Counted from the stretch's first letter, positions 26,558 through 35,586 are shown. The stretch: 64,000 nt of DNA from Shimia sagamensis (GCF_900182745.1 NZ_FXTY01000009.1:62001-126000), one strand, 5' to 3'. The notes: generated by a model from the letters alone, not told the origin. Numbers and translations are program-made.

Positions 26558-26878
26558 ATGGTCAAATTGAAGTTTGTTCAGTCAAACGGCACTGAAATCG
26601 AAACCGACGCAGCGCTTGGCATGTCCGTCATGCAGGCGGCTGTTAATGCCGGGGTGAATGAGATTGCGGCGGAATGCGGAGGGGCCTGCGCGTGTGGAAC
26701 TTGTCATTGCGTTTTGCCACAGGAGTGGTTTGACCGAGTTGCTGCGCCTCAAGATGACGAAATTGACATGTTGGAGTTTGTCATTGAGCCGCAACCAACC
26801 AGCCGGTTGAGTTGCCAGATCGTGGTGAGCGAAGACTTGCAAGGCATGGAGATCAACGTGCCGGACTCGCAGGTCTAA
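26558..26878 (+). CDS. [2Fe-2S] ferredoxin (putidaredoxin/adrenodoxin type)
   Basis: The 106-residue protein has the exact cluster spacing C-x5-C-x2-C-x36-C (C40, C46, C49, C86), in AECGGACACGTCHC and RLSCQIVV, of vertebrate-type ferredoxins that feed P450s. MLEFVIEPQPTSRLSCQ matches putidaredoxin-like proteins. It should carry electrons from a reductase encoded elsewhere to the upstream P450. Its stop overlaps the start of the AraC regulator gene (TAATG), so the P450, ferredoxin and regulator form one transcription unit. Confidence 0.95.
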   Translation: MVKLKFVQSNGTEIETDAALGMSVMQAAVNAGVNEIAAECGGACACGTCHCVLPQEWFDRVAAPQDDEIDMLEFVIEPQPTSRLSCQIVVSEDLQGMEINVPDSQV

Positions 26879-27720
26879 TGTCCTTTGGGGCGTTTGAAAC
26901 TTCGACAATTGTTTTTAATGCAGCGCAGGAAAATAGCGACCTCTGGCCCTACCACGTTCCCGTCGCTGGACGTACGGTGGCCCGACATGATGACGGGATG
27001 GTTTGCCAAAACTTTCACGAACATGTCTTGATCCTCGGCCTCAGCGGGAACGGATGTGTTGAATTGGGACGAGAGCGCTTTGAGCTTTTGCCCGGTGACT
27101 TGGCCTGGATCGATACTGCTCTGAGTTACGCGCATGGCGCGGACGCCAAGTCAGATTGGACATATTTGTGGATGTCTTTTGCAGGGCATCGGGTGGATGC
27201 GTTGCATGCTCATCTTGGGTTTCAACAGGCGCCGATCGTTCATGGCTGTGCTGATCAAAAACCAAGGTTTGATGCGGTAAAGGAAGCGCTGTCTGTAAAC
27301 TCCGCCTGCTCACCAGGGCTGGTGAGTGCAAAAATTTCAGACCTGCTCGCTGACTTGGCCTCATTGCGCAGTGCACAAGGACACATGGGTCCATCGGGTG
27401 TTGTGATGCGTGTGTCGCATAGTTTGCGTTCGCAGTTGGATCGGGCTTGGAGTGTCGAAGATTTGGCTGAGATTGCTGGCATCAGTCAGTCGCAACTTTT
27501 CCGCCGGTTTAAGGAGGAAACGGGCAACAGCCCCATGGCTTGGCTGCGTAGAGAGCGAATGGTGTTGGCTTGCTATCTCTTGCGCACAACAGAACATCCA
27601 GTTTCGCATGTAGCACTTAAATGTGGCTACGCAGATCCGTTTCACTTTAGCCGTGACTTCAAGCGTCACCAGGGGTGCGCACCGCGCCATTTTCGAGCAG
27701 AGATTCGTGGGGAAGCGTGA
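26878..27720 (+). CDS. AraC family transcriptional regulator
   Basis: I start at the ATG at 26878, which overlaps the ferredoxin stop. The 280-residue protein has an N-terminal cupin-like sensing domain (HEHVLILGLSGNGCVELGRE, then LLPGDLAWIDTAL) and a C-terminal double helix-turn-helix: WSVEDLAEIAGISQSQLFRR and HVALKCGYADPFHFSRDFKR. The family usually activates neighbouring catabolic genes. Its place in the P450 operon suggests it controls the P450 and possibly the divergent transporter. Its last 62 bp overlap the convergent glycosyltransferase gene. Confidence 0.92.
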   Translation: MSFGAFETSTIVFNAAQENSDLWPYHVPVAGRTVARHDDGMVCQNFHEHVLILGLSGNGCVELGRERFELLPGDLAWIDTALSYAHGADAKSDWTYLWMSFAGHRVDALHAHLGFQQAPIVHGCADQKPRFDAVKEALSVNSACSPGLVSAKISDLLADLASLRSAQGHMGPSGVVMRVSHSLRSQLDRAWSVEDLAEIAGISQSQLFRRFKEETGNSPMAWLRRERMVLACYLLRTTEHPVSHVALKCGYADPFHFSRDFKRHQGCAPRHFRAEIRGEA

Positions 27721-29533
27721 TTTGTTCCAGGGCCTCCAGATGAATTGCCGTGGTTTTCTTTTTTCCGCTGAGTTTGACGGAGAGCATGCTTTCCAGTGTG
27801 AAGTAGGCGCGCATGAGACGGAATACAGTGTACTCCGGCAGGCAAAGAACAGCTCGAGGTGTGCGGTTTATCAGCACTGCAGCCACCCCAACCAAGGTCG
27901 GAGCGCCAAGAATAACGGCGGCTATTGCGGTCCAAAGTGGGCGCGGCCCTGTGCCGAAAGGTTCCAGAAACTCGATTAGGCCAAATATCACCAGCGGCAA
28001 ACCCATTGTGCGCACTGATGTGTTGAGCAACATGATGGGTAAGATAACCCAGCCACGCAGGGATGGATTTCCAATTTCGGTTGCCTGTCGGCAGCGGGCT
28101 GTGATGTGGAAAGCGGATCGAAACCAGCGCATGCGTTGTTCGCGCATGTGCGCGTAAGTGGCTGGCACTTCGGACTCATAGCGCACGTAAGGATCTACTT
28201 GTATGCGGTAGCCCAATTCGCCGATGCGCATCGACATATCACTGTCTTCGCCATTGAGGCCAAAGGCAAATCCGCCAAGGTGACGAACGAGTGCAGAACG
28301 ATAAACGGCAAACATACCCGGAATGGCAACCTGCCCGTCGATGGCGGTGTTGGCGATGGCGTAATAGCCGTGATTGATCAAAACTTCGGCCAAACGGGCA
28401 CGCTCGAAAAAGGAACGGCCTTGGGTGTTGGGTACGCCTCCTAAACATCCGAGTTGCGGATCCTTAAAATGCCTCAGTGCCAAGTGCAGGGAGTCTTTGT
28501 CTATCTGTGTGTCCGCGTCGATGCGGATGACGAGTTCTGTCTGGACAGCGGCAAAACCTTTATTGAGGGCATGCGCCTTACCCGCACGAGGCTCGTTGAT
28601 GACACGGCCTTCAGCATTTTCAAAAGAGGCGAATGTGGCCTGCGCCACGTCGAAGGTTGCATCAACGGAGTTGTTATTGACCACATAGACAATGACACGC
28701 CCTTTGTAGTGACCAGCAGCCCTGTCCACCGCCTTGAGCGTGTCGGCAATAATGTATTCTTCATTGTGAGCCGGAATGACGATGGTCACGTCCTGATCGA
28801 AGTCATCAGTTTGATCTTCTTTTCGCCGGTCCCACATTGCCAAGAAATACATCAACAAGAAGAATGAAGGCAGGAACAGAAACACTCCTGGTCCCAGTCC
28901 ACCCAGCAATGCTCTGCCGCGTAGCCACGTCACGGTTTCCAGGTCCAGTTGATTGACCCACCAAGAAAAAACGCCTGCGGCAGCGACAAGTATCCAAAAC
29001 CGGCCGAAAGAACGGCCGGGATGTGTTGGTGTGACTTTCATGTGCACGGGTGAGGGCATTTCGCCCCAAGAATACAGGCGAGCAGAGAACAGAGCGAAGC
29101 CAACCAAACCTGTCGCGATTTGCAGGTTTCTGAGAGAAATTGGAGCGTCAAAGCTGTGCGACAAGAAAACTGAAAAGAGGTCGATGGCAAGACAGATCAC
29201 AAGAAAAGACAGGCAAAGATCTGCAATGAACTTAAGTCTTGTGAGGAACGGGCCGTTTGAAAACAGGCCAAAACTCACAAAAAAGACAAGCAGGAAATGC
29301 CGGATTGCAATGAAGTGTTGCCCCGGCACCGGCGCAAAGATCCAATCGTTGGCGGGAAAAAAAGCGCCCAACAGAGTGTCGTTTTGCAGAACAATCAAAG
29401 TGAGCATACTCAGGATCGCAAAGGTCGCCAGAACCGCAGGAGCTTTCCAAAGCGCAACGGGGCCGGACAGCTTGGCGGGCTGGCTGTCGACGGACCAGTA
29501 TTCGTTTTGGGATGCTTTCTGCGGTTGGCTCAC
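27659..29533 (-). CDS. Membrane-bound family 2 glycosyltransferase
   Basis: I chose the GTG at 29533 (MSQPQKASQNEYW), because upstream in-frame codons run back through the sqdB terminator into sqdB. The 624-residue protein has about five N-terminal membrane helices, then a GT2 catalytic domain with VTIVIPAHNEEYIIADTLKA, the metal-binding RIDADTQID, GEDSDMSMRI and the QRMRWFRS (QxxRW) acceptor motif, then more helices. This is the layout of processive beta-glycosyltransferases. The donor and acceptor are unknown. It lies 73 bp downstream of sqdB on the same strand, though a terminator intervenes. Its 3' end overlaps the AraC gene by 62 bp. Confidence 0.85.
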   Translation of the reverse strand: MSQPQKASQNEYWSVDSQPAKLSGPVALWKAPAVLATFAILSMLTLIVLQNDTLLGAFFPANDWIFAPVPGQHFIAIRHFLLVFFVSFGLFSNGPFLTRLKFIADLCLSFLVICLAIDLFSVFLSHSFDAPISLRNLQIATGLVGFALFSARLYSWGEMPSPVHMKVTPTHPGRSFGRFWILVAAAGVFSWWVNQLDLETVTWLRGRALLGGLGPGVFLFLPSFFLLMYFLAMWDRRKEDQTDDFDQDVTIVIPAHNEEYIIADTLKAVDRAAGHYKGRVIVYVVNNNSVDATFDVAQATFASFENAEGRVINEPRAGKAHALNKGFAAVQTELVIRIDADTQIDKDSLHLALRHFKDPQLGCLGGVPNTQGRSFFERARLAEVLINHGYYAIANTAIDGQVAIPGMFAVYRSALVRHLGGFAFGLNGEDSDMSMRIGELGYRIQVDPYVRYESEVPATYAHMREQRMRWFRSAFHITARCRQATEIGNPSLRGWVILPIMLLNTSVRTMGLPLVIFGLIEFLEPFGTGPRPLWTAIAAVILGAPTLVGVAAVLINRTPRAVLCLPEYTVFRLMRAYFTLESMLSVKLSGKKKTTAIHLEALEQITLPHESLLENGAVRTPGDA

Positions 29534-29552
29534 CCGAAATCTCTGATTGAAG

Positions 29553-29590
29553 GAAAAAATACCGGCCCGATTATTGTATCGGACCGGGCG
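29553..29590 (-). terminator. Terminator downstream of sqdB
   Basis: On the minus strand CCGGTCCGAT pairs with ATCGGGCCGG (one mismatch) around a 6-nt loop, followed by TATTTTTT. It lies between the sqdB stop and the glycosyltransferase start. Ts also follow on the plus strand, so it may be bidirectional. Confidence 0.8.
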
Positions 29591-29606
29591 TGTTTTTGGG
29601 AAGAAA

Positions 29607-30839
29607 TTATGCAGCCGGTTGAACTTGACCCGCAATCAGCGCCTCTTTGGTCACAACGCCTGCGTGCTGCTCTTTGGTCCAGATGGAAGCGGCAGCCACT
29701 GTGGCGCTGTCAAAACGCTCTGCATAGCGTTCGGCGATTTCCACGGTTTCTTCCAACAGACCTTCTTCCAGAGTTGTCGGTTTCAGACCGAGTGCGATGA
29801 AACTTGCATTGCTGACGCGCAGGTCGTTTTCGGCGGCCTCTTTGCGTGGGTTGTCAACCATAGCCACTTGCGCACCGTTTGTGGATGCCACGAGTTTTGC
29901 CAGGTCCCGCACACGGTGCGTTTCAGTCATCTGGTTGCGGATCACAACACGGTCGCCTTTAGCGGGTGGGTTTTCAATGGCCAGGCGGATGCAGCGCACC
30001 GTGTCCCGAATGTGAATGAATGCGCGGGTTTGACCGCCTGTGCCGTGCACGGTCAGGGGGTGACCAACAGCGGCTTGGACCAGAAAGCGGTTGAGGACTG
30101 TGCCGTAATCACCGTCATAGTCGAACCGGTTGATAAGGCGATCATCCAGTTTTGTTTCCGGTGTCTGGGTGCCCCATACGATCCCTTGGTGCAGGTCCGT
30201 GACGCGGATCTGGTCGTTTTTTGCGTAAAACTGGAACAGCAACTGATCCATCGATTTGGTCATGTGGTACACGCTGCCCGGGTTGGTGGGGTAGAGGATC
30301 TCACGCTGGTAAATGACATTGTCATCGCCTGCCACCATCACCTTTTGATAACCTTCGGGAATTTCCAACCCATCGCCATCGTAGCCATAGACGCCCATTG
30401 TGCCGAGGTGGACAACGTGGGTGTCCAGATCAAGCGCGGCGATCGCAGCCAAAATATTGTGGGTGGCGTTGATATTGTTGTCCACAGTGTAGCGTTTCTC
30501 GGTCAGGCCGCGCATGGAGTAGGGGGCCGCGCGTTGCTCACCAAAGTGGACAACCGCTTCTGGCTTTAGCTCTTCCAGCAGCGCGTGCAAGGCATCAAAC
30601 TGCTGAGATGCGTCGATGTTTTCGAAGCGAATGGTGTTGCCGCTGACTTCTTTCCAAGCGGTCAGGCGGTCCTCCATGGATGCGATAGGCGTGAGGCTTT
30701 TGGCGCCCAGCTCCTCGTCGATCCGCCGGCGAGACAGGTTGTCCACAATTGTGACATTGTAGCCGCCACGCGACAGATGCAAAGATGTTGGCCAGCCGCA
30801 GAAACCGTCGCCGCCGATGACAATGATATTTTTTTCCAT
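29607..30839 (-). CDS. sqdB: UDP-sulfoquinovose synthase
   Basis: The 410-residue NAD-dependent enzyme belongs to the extended SDR group. It makes UDP-sulfoquinovose from UDP-glucose and sulfite, the head-group donor for the sulfolipid SQDG. The Rossmann loop is GGDGFCG (9-15). The catalytic triad is T147 in GTMGVYGYDG, Y191 and K195 in SVYHMTKSMDQ, as in plant SQD1. RGGYNVTIVDNLSRRRID is typical of SqdB. I start at the ATG at 30839, with GGAGGGAA upstream. The usual partners sqdD and sqdC are not seen; the neighbour is a GT2 glycosyltransferase. Confidence 0.95.
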   Translation of the reverse strand: MEKNIIVIGGDGFCGWPTSLHLSRGGYNVTIVDNLSRRRIDEELGAKSLTPIASMEDRLTAWKEVSGNTIRFENIDASQQFDALHALLEELKPEAVVHFGEQRAAPYSMRGLTEKRYTVDNNINATHNILAAIAALDLDTHVVHLGTMGVYGYDGDGLEIPEGYQKVMVAGDDNVIYQREILYPTNPGSVYHMTKSMDQLLFQFYAKNDQIRVTDLHQGIVWGTQTPETKLDDRLINRFDYDGDYGTVLNRFLVQAAVGHPLTVHGTGGQTRAFIHIRDTVRCIRLAIENPPAKGDRVVIRNQMTETHRVRDLAKLVASTNGAQVAMVDNPRKEAAENDLRVSNASFIALGLKPTTLEEGLLEETVEIAERYAERFDSATVAAASIWTKEQHAGVVTKEALIAGQVQPAA

Positions 30840-30970
30840 AGTAGTTCCCTCCAATAGGTGTTTGTTGTGTTGGAGAGATTTCGCGTTTCCCTTTTTGGAG
30901 CCCTCGAAGTTCTCGCTTCATCTCATGAACTACAGATGGGGTAAGTTAATAGGATTCACTTAAGAGTTTG

Positions 30971-31006
30971 AGACAGGCTTTTTGGCGTTCGTGCCAACCT
31001 GTCGGA
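30971..31006. other. Hairpin between the porin and sqdB genes
   Basis: GACAGG and TTGGC (plus strand 30971-30987 region) pair with GCCAA and CCTGTC up to 31006, with a short bulge and a 6-nt loop. It lies just past the porin stop. It has no U-tract in the leftward direction, so it may be an imperfect terminator of the porin transcript or part of the sqdB leader. Confidence 0.35.
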
Positions 31007-31043
31007 GTGTGTCAAAAATTTTGGGTGCTGGCAGGTTTGGATT

Positions 31044-32162
31044 TTAAAAAGTCCAACGTGCACCAGCCAGAAGAGCCAGGCTGTCTTGATACTGGGCTGT
31101 GGAGTCGGTGTATTCGTACCGGCGCAGGAGCGCATAAAGGTCAATTTTGGGGGATTTAATCTTTTGGACAATTGCGATGCCGTAGGAGCGGCTGGAGCTA
31201 CTTTGAACTGGCGATGATCTGTTTTGGTAGATGTCATCCCCATCGTACATGTCAATCGAGATTGCGGTTTGGCCAATATCAAACCAGCGGCCGATGTATC
31301 CGATTTTGCCGTAGTAGTAATTCGCGCCGCTAGTTTCGTGCCCCGTGGCCAGGGTAACATTCCAACCGCTAGGGCGGTGAAGCAAAGAGCCGGAGGCGAT
31401 AGCCACATTCGGGCGTTCTTCGATCCATCGGAACGCACCTCCCGCCCGAATACGGAAGTCCCCGTGATCTCCGTCGTATCGCAGCGAAGTGTCTGCATAG
31501 AGTTGGTCATCATTGTACGAAAGAACTTCTTGACCCGCAGCGGCAACAAATTGCCAACCATTATTGATTGGGGCGTCAAAGCGTAAGCGCAGTCGACGGG
31601 AGCTTCCCATCGATCGGAAAGCCTGTTTAATTTTCTTATTGCTGGGATCGTAAGCGCCATTGGGGACCAAAAATTGCCCACCGGCGGCGTCTTGGACAGG
31701 TGTGCCCGCAACAACAGTGGTTAAAGACAAATCGAGGCCCGTGATGCCGTCCGCCGACATGGCGCCTTGACCTAGTGTAATCCTACCGAAGGTGTCATGG
31801 ACAAACCCAACCTCAAGTTTTCTAAGCTCGGTCCGGTCAAACTTGTATGCCTCATCGTGTGGATCGTTCCGATTAACGGCATTTGTTTCTTTCCACTTCA
31901 GCGCAATTTCTCCACGCGCGTGGAGGCGCCAGCCATTTTCCAAAGGTGTGTCAAAAGTCGCGCCAAGGCGAGAAACGGATTTGGAATTGTCGACAAACCA
32001 ATAGGTGTGATCCGTCGGGCCATCGTCATACCGCAGCACGCCCCTGTTGATCTGGCCATAAACAGCAAACCCTTGGGATGGGGTTTCCTTCTGCTGGGAT
32101 ACGGCAACAGAGGCGGCGCAAGCCGCAAACGCAACTCCAAAAAATAAGTTTCCTGTACGCAT
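31044..32162 (-). CDS. Outer-membrane porin
   Basis: The 372-residue protein has a signal peptide (MRTGNLFFGVAFAACAASVA) and an alternating polar/hydrophobic pattern of beta-strands. It opens with GFAVYGQINRGVLRYDDG and ends LALLAGARWTF, with the C-terminal Phe required for outer-membrane insertion. SVSRLGATFDTPLENGWRLHARGE and GRITLGQGAMSADG are typical of alphaproteobacterial general porins. It lies 112 bp downstream of the sugar-catabolic operon on the same strand and may be its dedicated outer-membrane channel, as OmpG is for the ycj genes. Independent transcription is also possible. Confidence 0.82.
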   Translation of the reverse strand: MRTGNLFFGVAFAACAASVAVSQQKETPSQGFAVYGQINRGVLRYDDGPTDHTYWFVDNSKSVSRLGATFDTPLENGWRLHARGEIALKWKETNAVNRNDPHDEAYKFDRTELRKLEVGFVHDTFGRITLGQGAMSADGITGLDLSLTTVVAGTPVQDAAGGQFLVPNGAYDPSNKKIKQAFRSMGSSRRLRLRFDAPINNGWQFVAAAGQEVLSYNDDQLYADTSLRYDGDHGDFRIRAGGAFRWIEERPNVAIASGSLLHRPSGWNVTLATGHETSGANYYYGKIGYIGRWFDIGQTAISIDMYDGDDIYQNRSSPVQSSSSRSYGIAIVQKIKSPKIDLYALLRRYEYTDSTAQYQDSLALLAGARWTF

Positions 32163-32274
32163 GAAGCCTCCCTCCCGCAGGTATCAGAAGGGATGTGCCG
32201 CAGCGATTCAAGTAAAAGCCAGAGCGGCGCAAGAAATTGCGGCGATGTGGCAACAGGCCTAACGTGCTTCCAAA

Positions 32275-33390
32275 TTAAAGCGCGTGCCAAGCGCTGTTTG
32301 CGACTGAGGATTGTTGACAGGCATGGATGAAACGCATCCCTGCCACACCGTCTGACAGCCTGGGCACGTCCTTTGCTGCATCAGTTTTGCCGGCCAAAGC
32401 ACAGGCTATGTCGCGGTAAAGGGTGGCAAAGGCTTCCAGGTAACCCTCCGGGTGGCCAGCCGGGATACGAGACACCGCGTTTGCTGCGTCTCCAGCGCCA
32501 GACCCTGCGCGTGTGATACGTTGTTCAACGCCGCCCAATGCGGTGAATATCAATTGATTTGGGTTTTCTTGCTCCCAAAACAGTCCGCCTTTTGTCCCGT
32601 GAATGCGCAGTTTAAGCCCATTTTCGGATCCTGTTGCCACTTGGCTTGCAAAGATTGATCCGCGAGCGCCAGACCCGAACCTTAATAGGATGTTGGCGTT
32701 GTCATCCACTTTCCGCCCTTCCACAAAGCTGTTGAGATCGGCGGCCAGGTGGCTGGCTTGTTCATTCAAAACGAATGTCGCGAGGTGATAGGCGTGGGTG
32801 CCAATATCCCCTATGGCGCCCGCGCCCCCGGTACGGGATGGATCGGTGCGCCAAGCGGCTTGCGCATTTTCTGGTTCCGCCGGGCGAGAAAGCCAATCTT
32901 GCAGATATTCCGCATGGATCAGGCGGATGTCACCCAAGTCGCCGTTGGCGACCATCGCTTTGGCCTGACGGATCATAGGGGTGGCGCTGTAGTTGTGGGT
33001 CAGGAAGAAATGGTGTTCGTAATTTTCGCACTCCGCTGCAAAAGCTTCGGCTTGGGCCAAATCTGTGGTCAGAGGTTTGTCACAAAGAACATGGATGCCG
33101 GCCTGCAAAAAGGCGCGGGCAATCGGGATGTGCATATGGTTCGGAGTTACAATTGAAACGGCATCGATCCCATCTGTGCGGGCGCGCTCACGCGCTGCCA
33201 TTTCTTCGAAAGAGCTATAGCTGCGTGCCAACCCCAAAACTTCTGCGCTGCGATGAGCTTTCTCGGCGGTGGACGAAAGGCAGCCGGCAACCAGATCCCA
33301 ATGGCCGTCCAGGTTAGCTGCCATCCGATGTACCGCTCCGATGAAAGCCCCATCTCCGCCGCCAACCATGCCCAATTTCAGTTTACGCAT
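32275..33390 (-). CDS. Gfo/Idh/MocA family sugar dehydrogenase (first of two)
   Basis: The 371-residue protein has an N-terminal Rossmann fold with GMVGGGDGAFIGAVHR and catalytic Lys in CDKPLTTDLAQ, where the common EKP motif reads DKP. The C-terminal sheet domain carries GGAGAIGDIGTHAYHLATF with the active-site Asp and His. It resembles the glycoside 3-dehydrogenase/ThuB group, which oxidises the C3 hydroxyl of glucosides with NAD. It is the last enzyme gene of the sugar operon, 8 bp after the TIM-barrel gene. The substrate is inferred only from context. Confidence 0.88.
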   Translation of the reverse strand: MRKLKLGMVGGGDGAFIGAVHRMAANLDGHWDLVAGCLSSTAEKAHRSAEVLGLARSYSSFEEMAARERARTDGIDAVSIVTPNHMHIPIARAFLQAGIHVLCDKPLTTDLAQAEAFAAECENYEHHFFLTHNYSATPMIRQAKAMVANGDLGDIRLIHAEYLQDWLSRPAEPENAQAAWRTDPSRTGGAGAIGDIGTHAYHLATFVLNEQASHLAADLNSFVEGRKVDDNANILLRFGSGARGSIFASQVATGSENGLKLRIHGTKGGLFWEQENPNQLIFTALGGVEQRITRAGSGAGDAANAVSRIPAGHPEGYLEAFATLYRDIACALAGKTDAAKDVPRLSDGVAGMRFIHACQQSSVANSAWHAL

Positions 33391-33398
33391 GTGATTTC

Positions 33399-34454
33399 CT
33401 AAAGTCCAAGTAAAGCACGGGTGTCAGCTTTGCTGAGGCCGCTGTCCGCAAAATCATCAAAGGCTTTTTCAGTAACCTTGATGATGTGATCGGCGATGAA
33501 GGGTGCGCCTTCGGCCGCGCCCGTAGCCGCGTCTTTGAGGCAGCACTCCCACTCCAGCACAGCCCAGCTGTCATATCCGTATTGGGCCAGCTTTGAAAAG
33601 ATTGCACCAAAATCGACCTGACCGTCTCCGAGGGAGCGGAAGCGCCCCGCACGTTGTATCCAAGGTTGATAGCCAGAGTAGACACCTTGACGGCCATCAG
33701 GACGGAACTCTGCGTCTTTCACGTGAAAAGCAGTGATGCGTTCATGGTAGATGTCGATGAACGCAAGATAGTCCAGCTGTTGAAGCAGAAAGTGACTCGG
33801 ATCATAGTTGATTGTGCAGCGTCTATGGCCATTGAGGCGATCGAGCAGCATTTCGAAGGTTGCGCCGTCAAATAGGTCTTCGCCTGGGTGCAGCTCAAAC
33901 GCGATGTCCACGCCAACCTCGTCATAGGCATTCATGACTGGGAGCCATCGTTTGGCCAGTTCATCAAATGCCTCTTCTATCAAACCCGCTGGACGTTGAG
34001 GCCAGGGGTAGAGATAGGGGAAGGCCAGAGACCCGGAGAAGCTCACCGAAGTGGTGAGGCCGAGGTTTTGGGAGGCCTTCGCGGCCTTGAGCAATTGATC
34101 ATGGGCCCAGTCCTGGCGCGCTTTGGGGTTGGCGTGCACGGTCACGGGGGCAAAGCCGTCAAACTGTTTGTCATAGGCTGGATGTACCGCGAGCAATTGG
34201 CCTTGAATGTGGGTGGAGAGTTCTGTGATCTCCATCTCGCGATCGGCCAACACGCCTGTAACCTCGTCGCAATAGGTTTGTGAAGTTGCGGCCTTGTCCA
34301 GATCAAAGAGCCGCATATCCCCTGACGGGATTTGTAACCCCTTGTAGCCCAGAGCCGCCGCCCAGTCGGCAATGGCCTCCAAGGAATTGAAGGGCGCTTC
34401 ATCTGAGGCAAACTGTGCAAGGAACAGTCCGGGGCCTTTGAGGTTGGACGGCAT
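33399..34454 (-). CDS. Sugar isomerase/epimerase-type TIM barrel protein (long)
   Basis: The 351-residue protein is of the xylose-isomerase-like TIM-barrel family. Probable metal ligands are visible in order: Glu in IAFELHPGEDLF, Asp in INYDPSHFLL, His in ITAFHVKDAEF and Glu in WAVLEWECCL. It has an extended insertion near YSGYQPWIQRAGRFRSLGDG. Such proteins isomerise, epimerise or lyse sugars, including 3-keto sugars. Its ATG overlaps the stop of the upstream dehydrogenase gene (TGATG). Together with the second TIM barrel at 35587 it could supply elimination and hydration steps. Confidence 0.88.
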   Translation of the reverse strand: MPSNLKGPGLFLAQFASDEAPFNSLEAIADWAAALGYKGLQIPSGDMRLFDLDKAATSQTYCDEVTGVLADREMEITELSTHIQGQLLAVHPAYDKQFDGFAPVTVHANPKARQDWAHDQLLKAAKASQNLGLTTSVSFSGSLAFPYLYPWPQRPAGLIEEAFDELAKRWLPVMNAYDEVGVDIAFELHPGEDLFDGATFEMLLDRLNGHRRCTINYDPSHFLLQQLDYLAFIDIYHERITAFHVKDAEFRPDGRQGVYSGYQPWIQRAGRFRSLGDGQVDFGAIFSKLAQYGYDSWAVLEWECCLKDAATGAAEGAPFIADHIIKVTEKAFDDFADSGLSKADTRALLGL

Positions 34455-35584
34455 CAGGTCTCCTCCAGTTCCATAATGGCAAAGGCATCATCTGCACCAA
34501 AGGGCGCTGGACGCTCGCAAGTGCTTTGGATGTCCACGGAATTGCCGGTGTCACCAGACTGCAGAATTGCGCCCATAACTTCGACGACATGCAGCGCCAA
34601 CTCGTTGTTGCAGCGGTGCTGTCGTCCGTCTCGGATGGCGGCAGCCATGTCGGCCAATCCCGCACCACGGTAATTGGCGTTTTCACCGTCGTTGGGTTTG
34701 GAGAAGGGATGACCCGTTGAAATCAGAGCTTCGTCATCGTCACTGCGCACAAGCCGCAGTTGGCCGCCAAAGAAGTTGGGATCTGGGACGAAGAGGGTGC
34801 CGTCCAATCCATAGAGTTCCATATTGTTGTGTTCATGGGATTTCACATCCCAGCTGGTGCCATAACTGATGATGGCTCCGTTTGTGAACTTCAGGATCGA
34901 ATGTACAGTGGTCGGGGTCTCAACTGGGACTTGCTCGCCGCTGCGCGGACCGCAAGCAATCGTGCGGTGGTTGCGAGGAGTGCTGCTAAATGCGGTGACG
35001 CTTTTCACTGGTCCGAGCAATTGTACGAGGTTGGTTACGTAATAGGGGGCGAGGTCAAAGATGGGACCGGCACCGGGAAGGAAAAAGAAGTCCGGGTTCG
35101 GATGCCAATGCTCCATACCACCGCTCATCACATGGATCGTCCCTGAGGTCACCTGCCCGATGTCGCCGTTGTCTAACAGTTCTCGAGCCTTTTGGTGGCT
35201 GCCACCCATAAATGTGTCAGGAGCTGAGCCGATGCGCAGATTGCGGGTTGCCGCAAGTTCAGACAATTGTGCGCCTTCCTCGGCGGTTAGCACAAATGGC
35301 TTCTCCGAATACACGTGCTTGCCAGCGCTCAGGATTTGGCTGGACACCTCAAAGTGCGCTGCAGGAATAGTCAGGTTCACGACAATTTCGATTTCGGGGT
35401 TCGCCAAGAGGTCTTCAATGCTCAAGGCCTGCAAATCAAACTCAGCAGCCCGTGCTTCGGCTGCTTCGGTATTCAAATCGGCGCAAGCCACAACTTTGTA
35501 GTCTTTGAAAAACTGCCCCATGCGCATGTAGGTTGTGGAGATGTTGCCGCATCCGATGATGCCAACTTTTACTGCGGAGCTCAT
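34454..35584 (-). CDS. Gfo/Idh/MocA family sugar dehydrogenase (second of two)
   Basis: I start at the ATG at 35584 (MSSAVKVGIIGCGNIS), 2 bp after the upstream gene; a TTG two codons earlier is less likely. The 376-residue protein has GIIGCGNIS for NAD binding, catalytic Lys in HVYSEKPFVLT, and a C-terminal domain with GAGPIFDLAPYYVTNLVQLLG, where the position after the Asp is not the HHxxD-type histidine of the first dehydrogenase. The two dehydrogenases are clearly different and probably act at different steps, one oxidising and one reducing. Part of the sugar operon. Confidence 0.88.
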   Translation of the reverse strand: MSSAVKVGIIGCGNISTTYMRMGQFFKDYKVVACADLNTEAAEARAAEFDLQALSIEDLLANPEIEIVVNLTIPAAHFEVSSQILSAGKHVYSEKPFVLTAEEGAQLSELAATRNLRIGSAPDTFMGGSHQKARELLDNGDIGQVTSGTIHVMSGGMEHWHPNPDFFFLPGAGPIFDLAPYYVTNLVQLLGPVKSVTAFSSTPRNHRTIACGPRSGEQVPVETPTTVHSILKFTNGAIISYGTSWDVKSHEHNNMELYGLDGTLFVPDPNFFGGQLRLVRSDDDEALISTGHPFSKPNDGENANYRGAGLADMAAAIRDGRQHRCNNELALHVVEVMGAILQSGDTGNSVDIQSTCERPAPFGADDAFAIMELEET

Positions 35585-35586
35585 AA

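Noticed and set aside
30840-31043. tRNA gene in the sqdB-porin gap
   Set aside because: There is a hairpin, but no cloverleaf, TψC arm or anticodon arm can be drawn.
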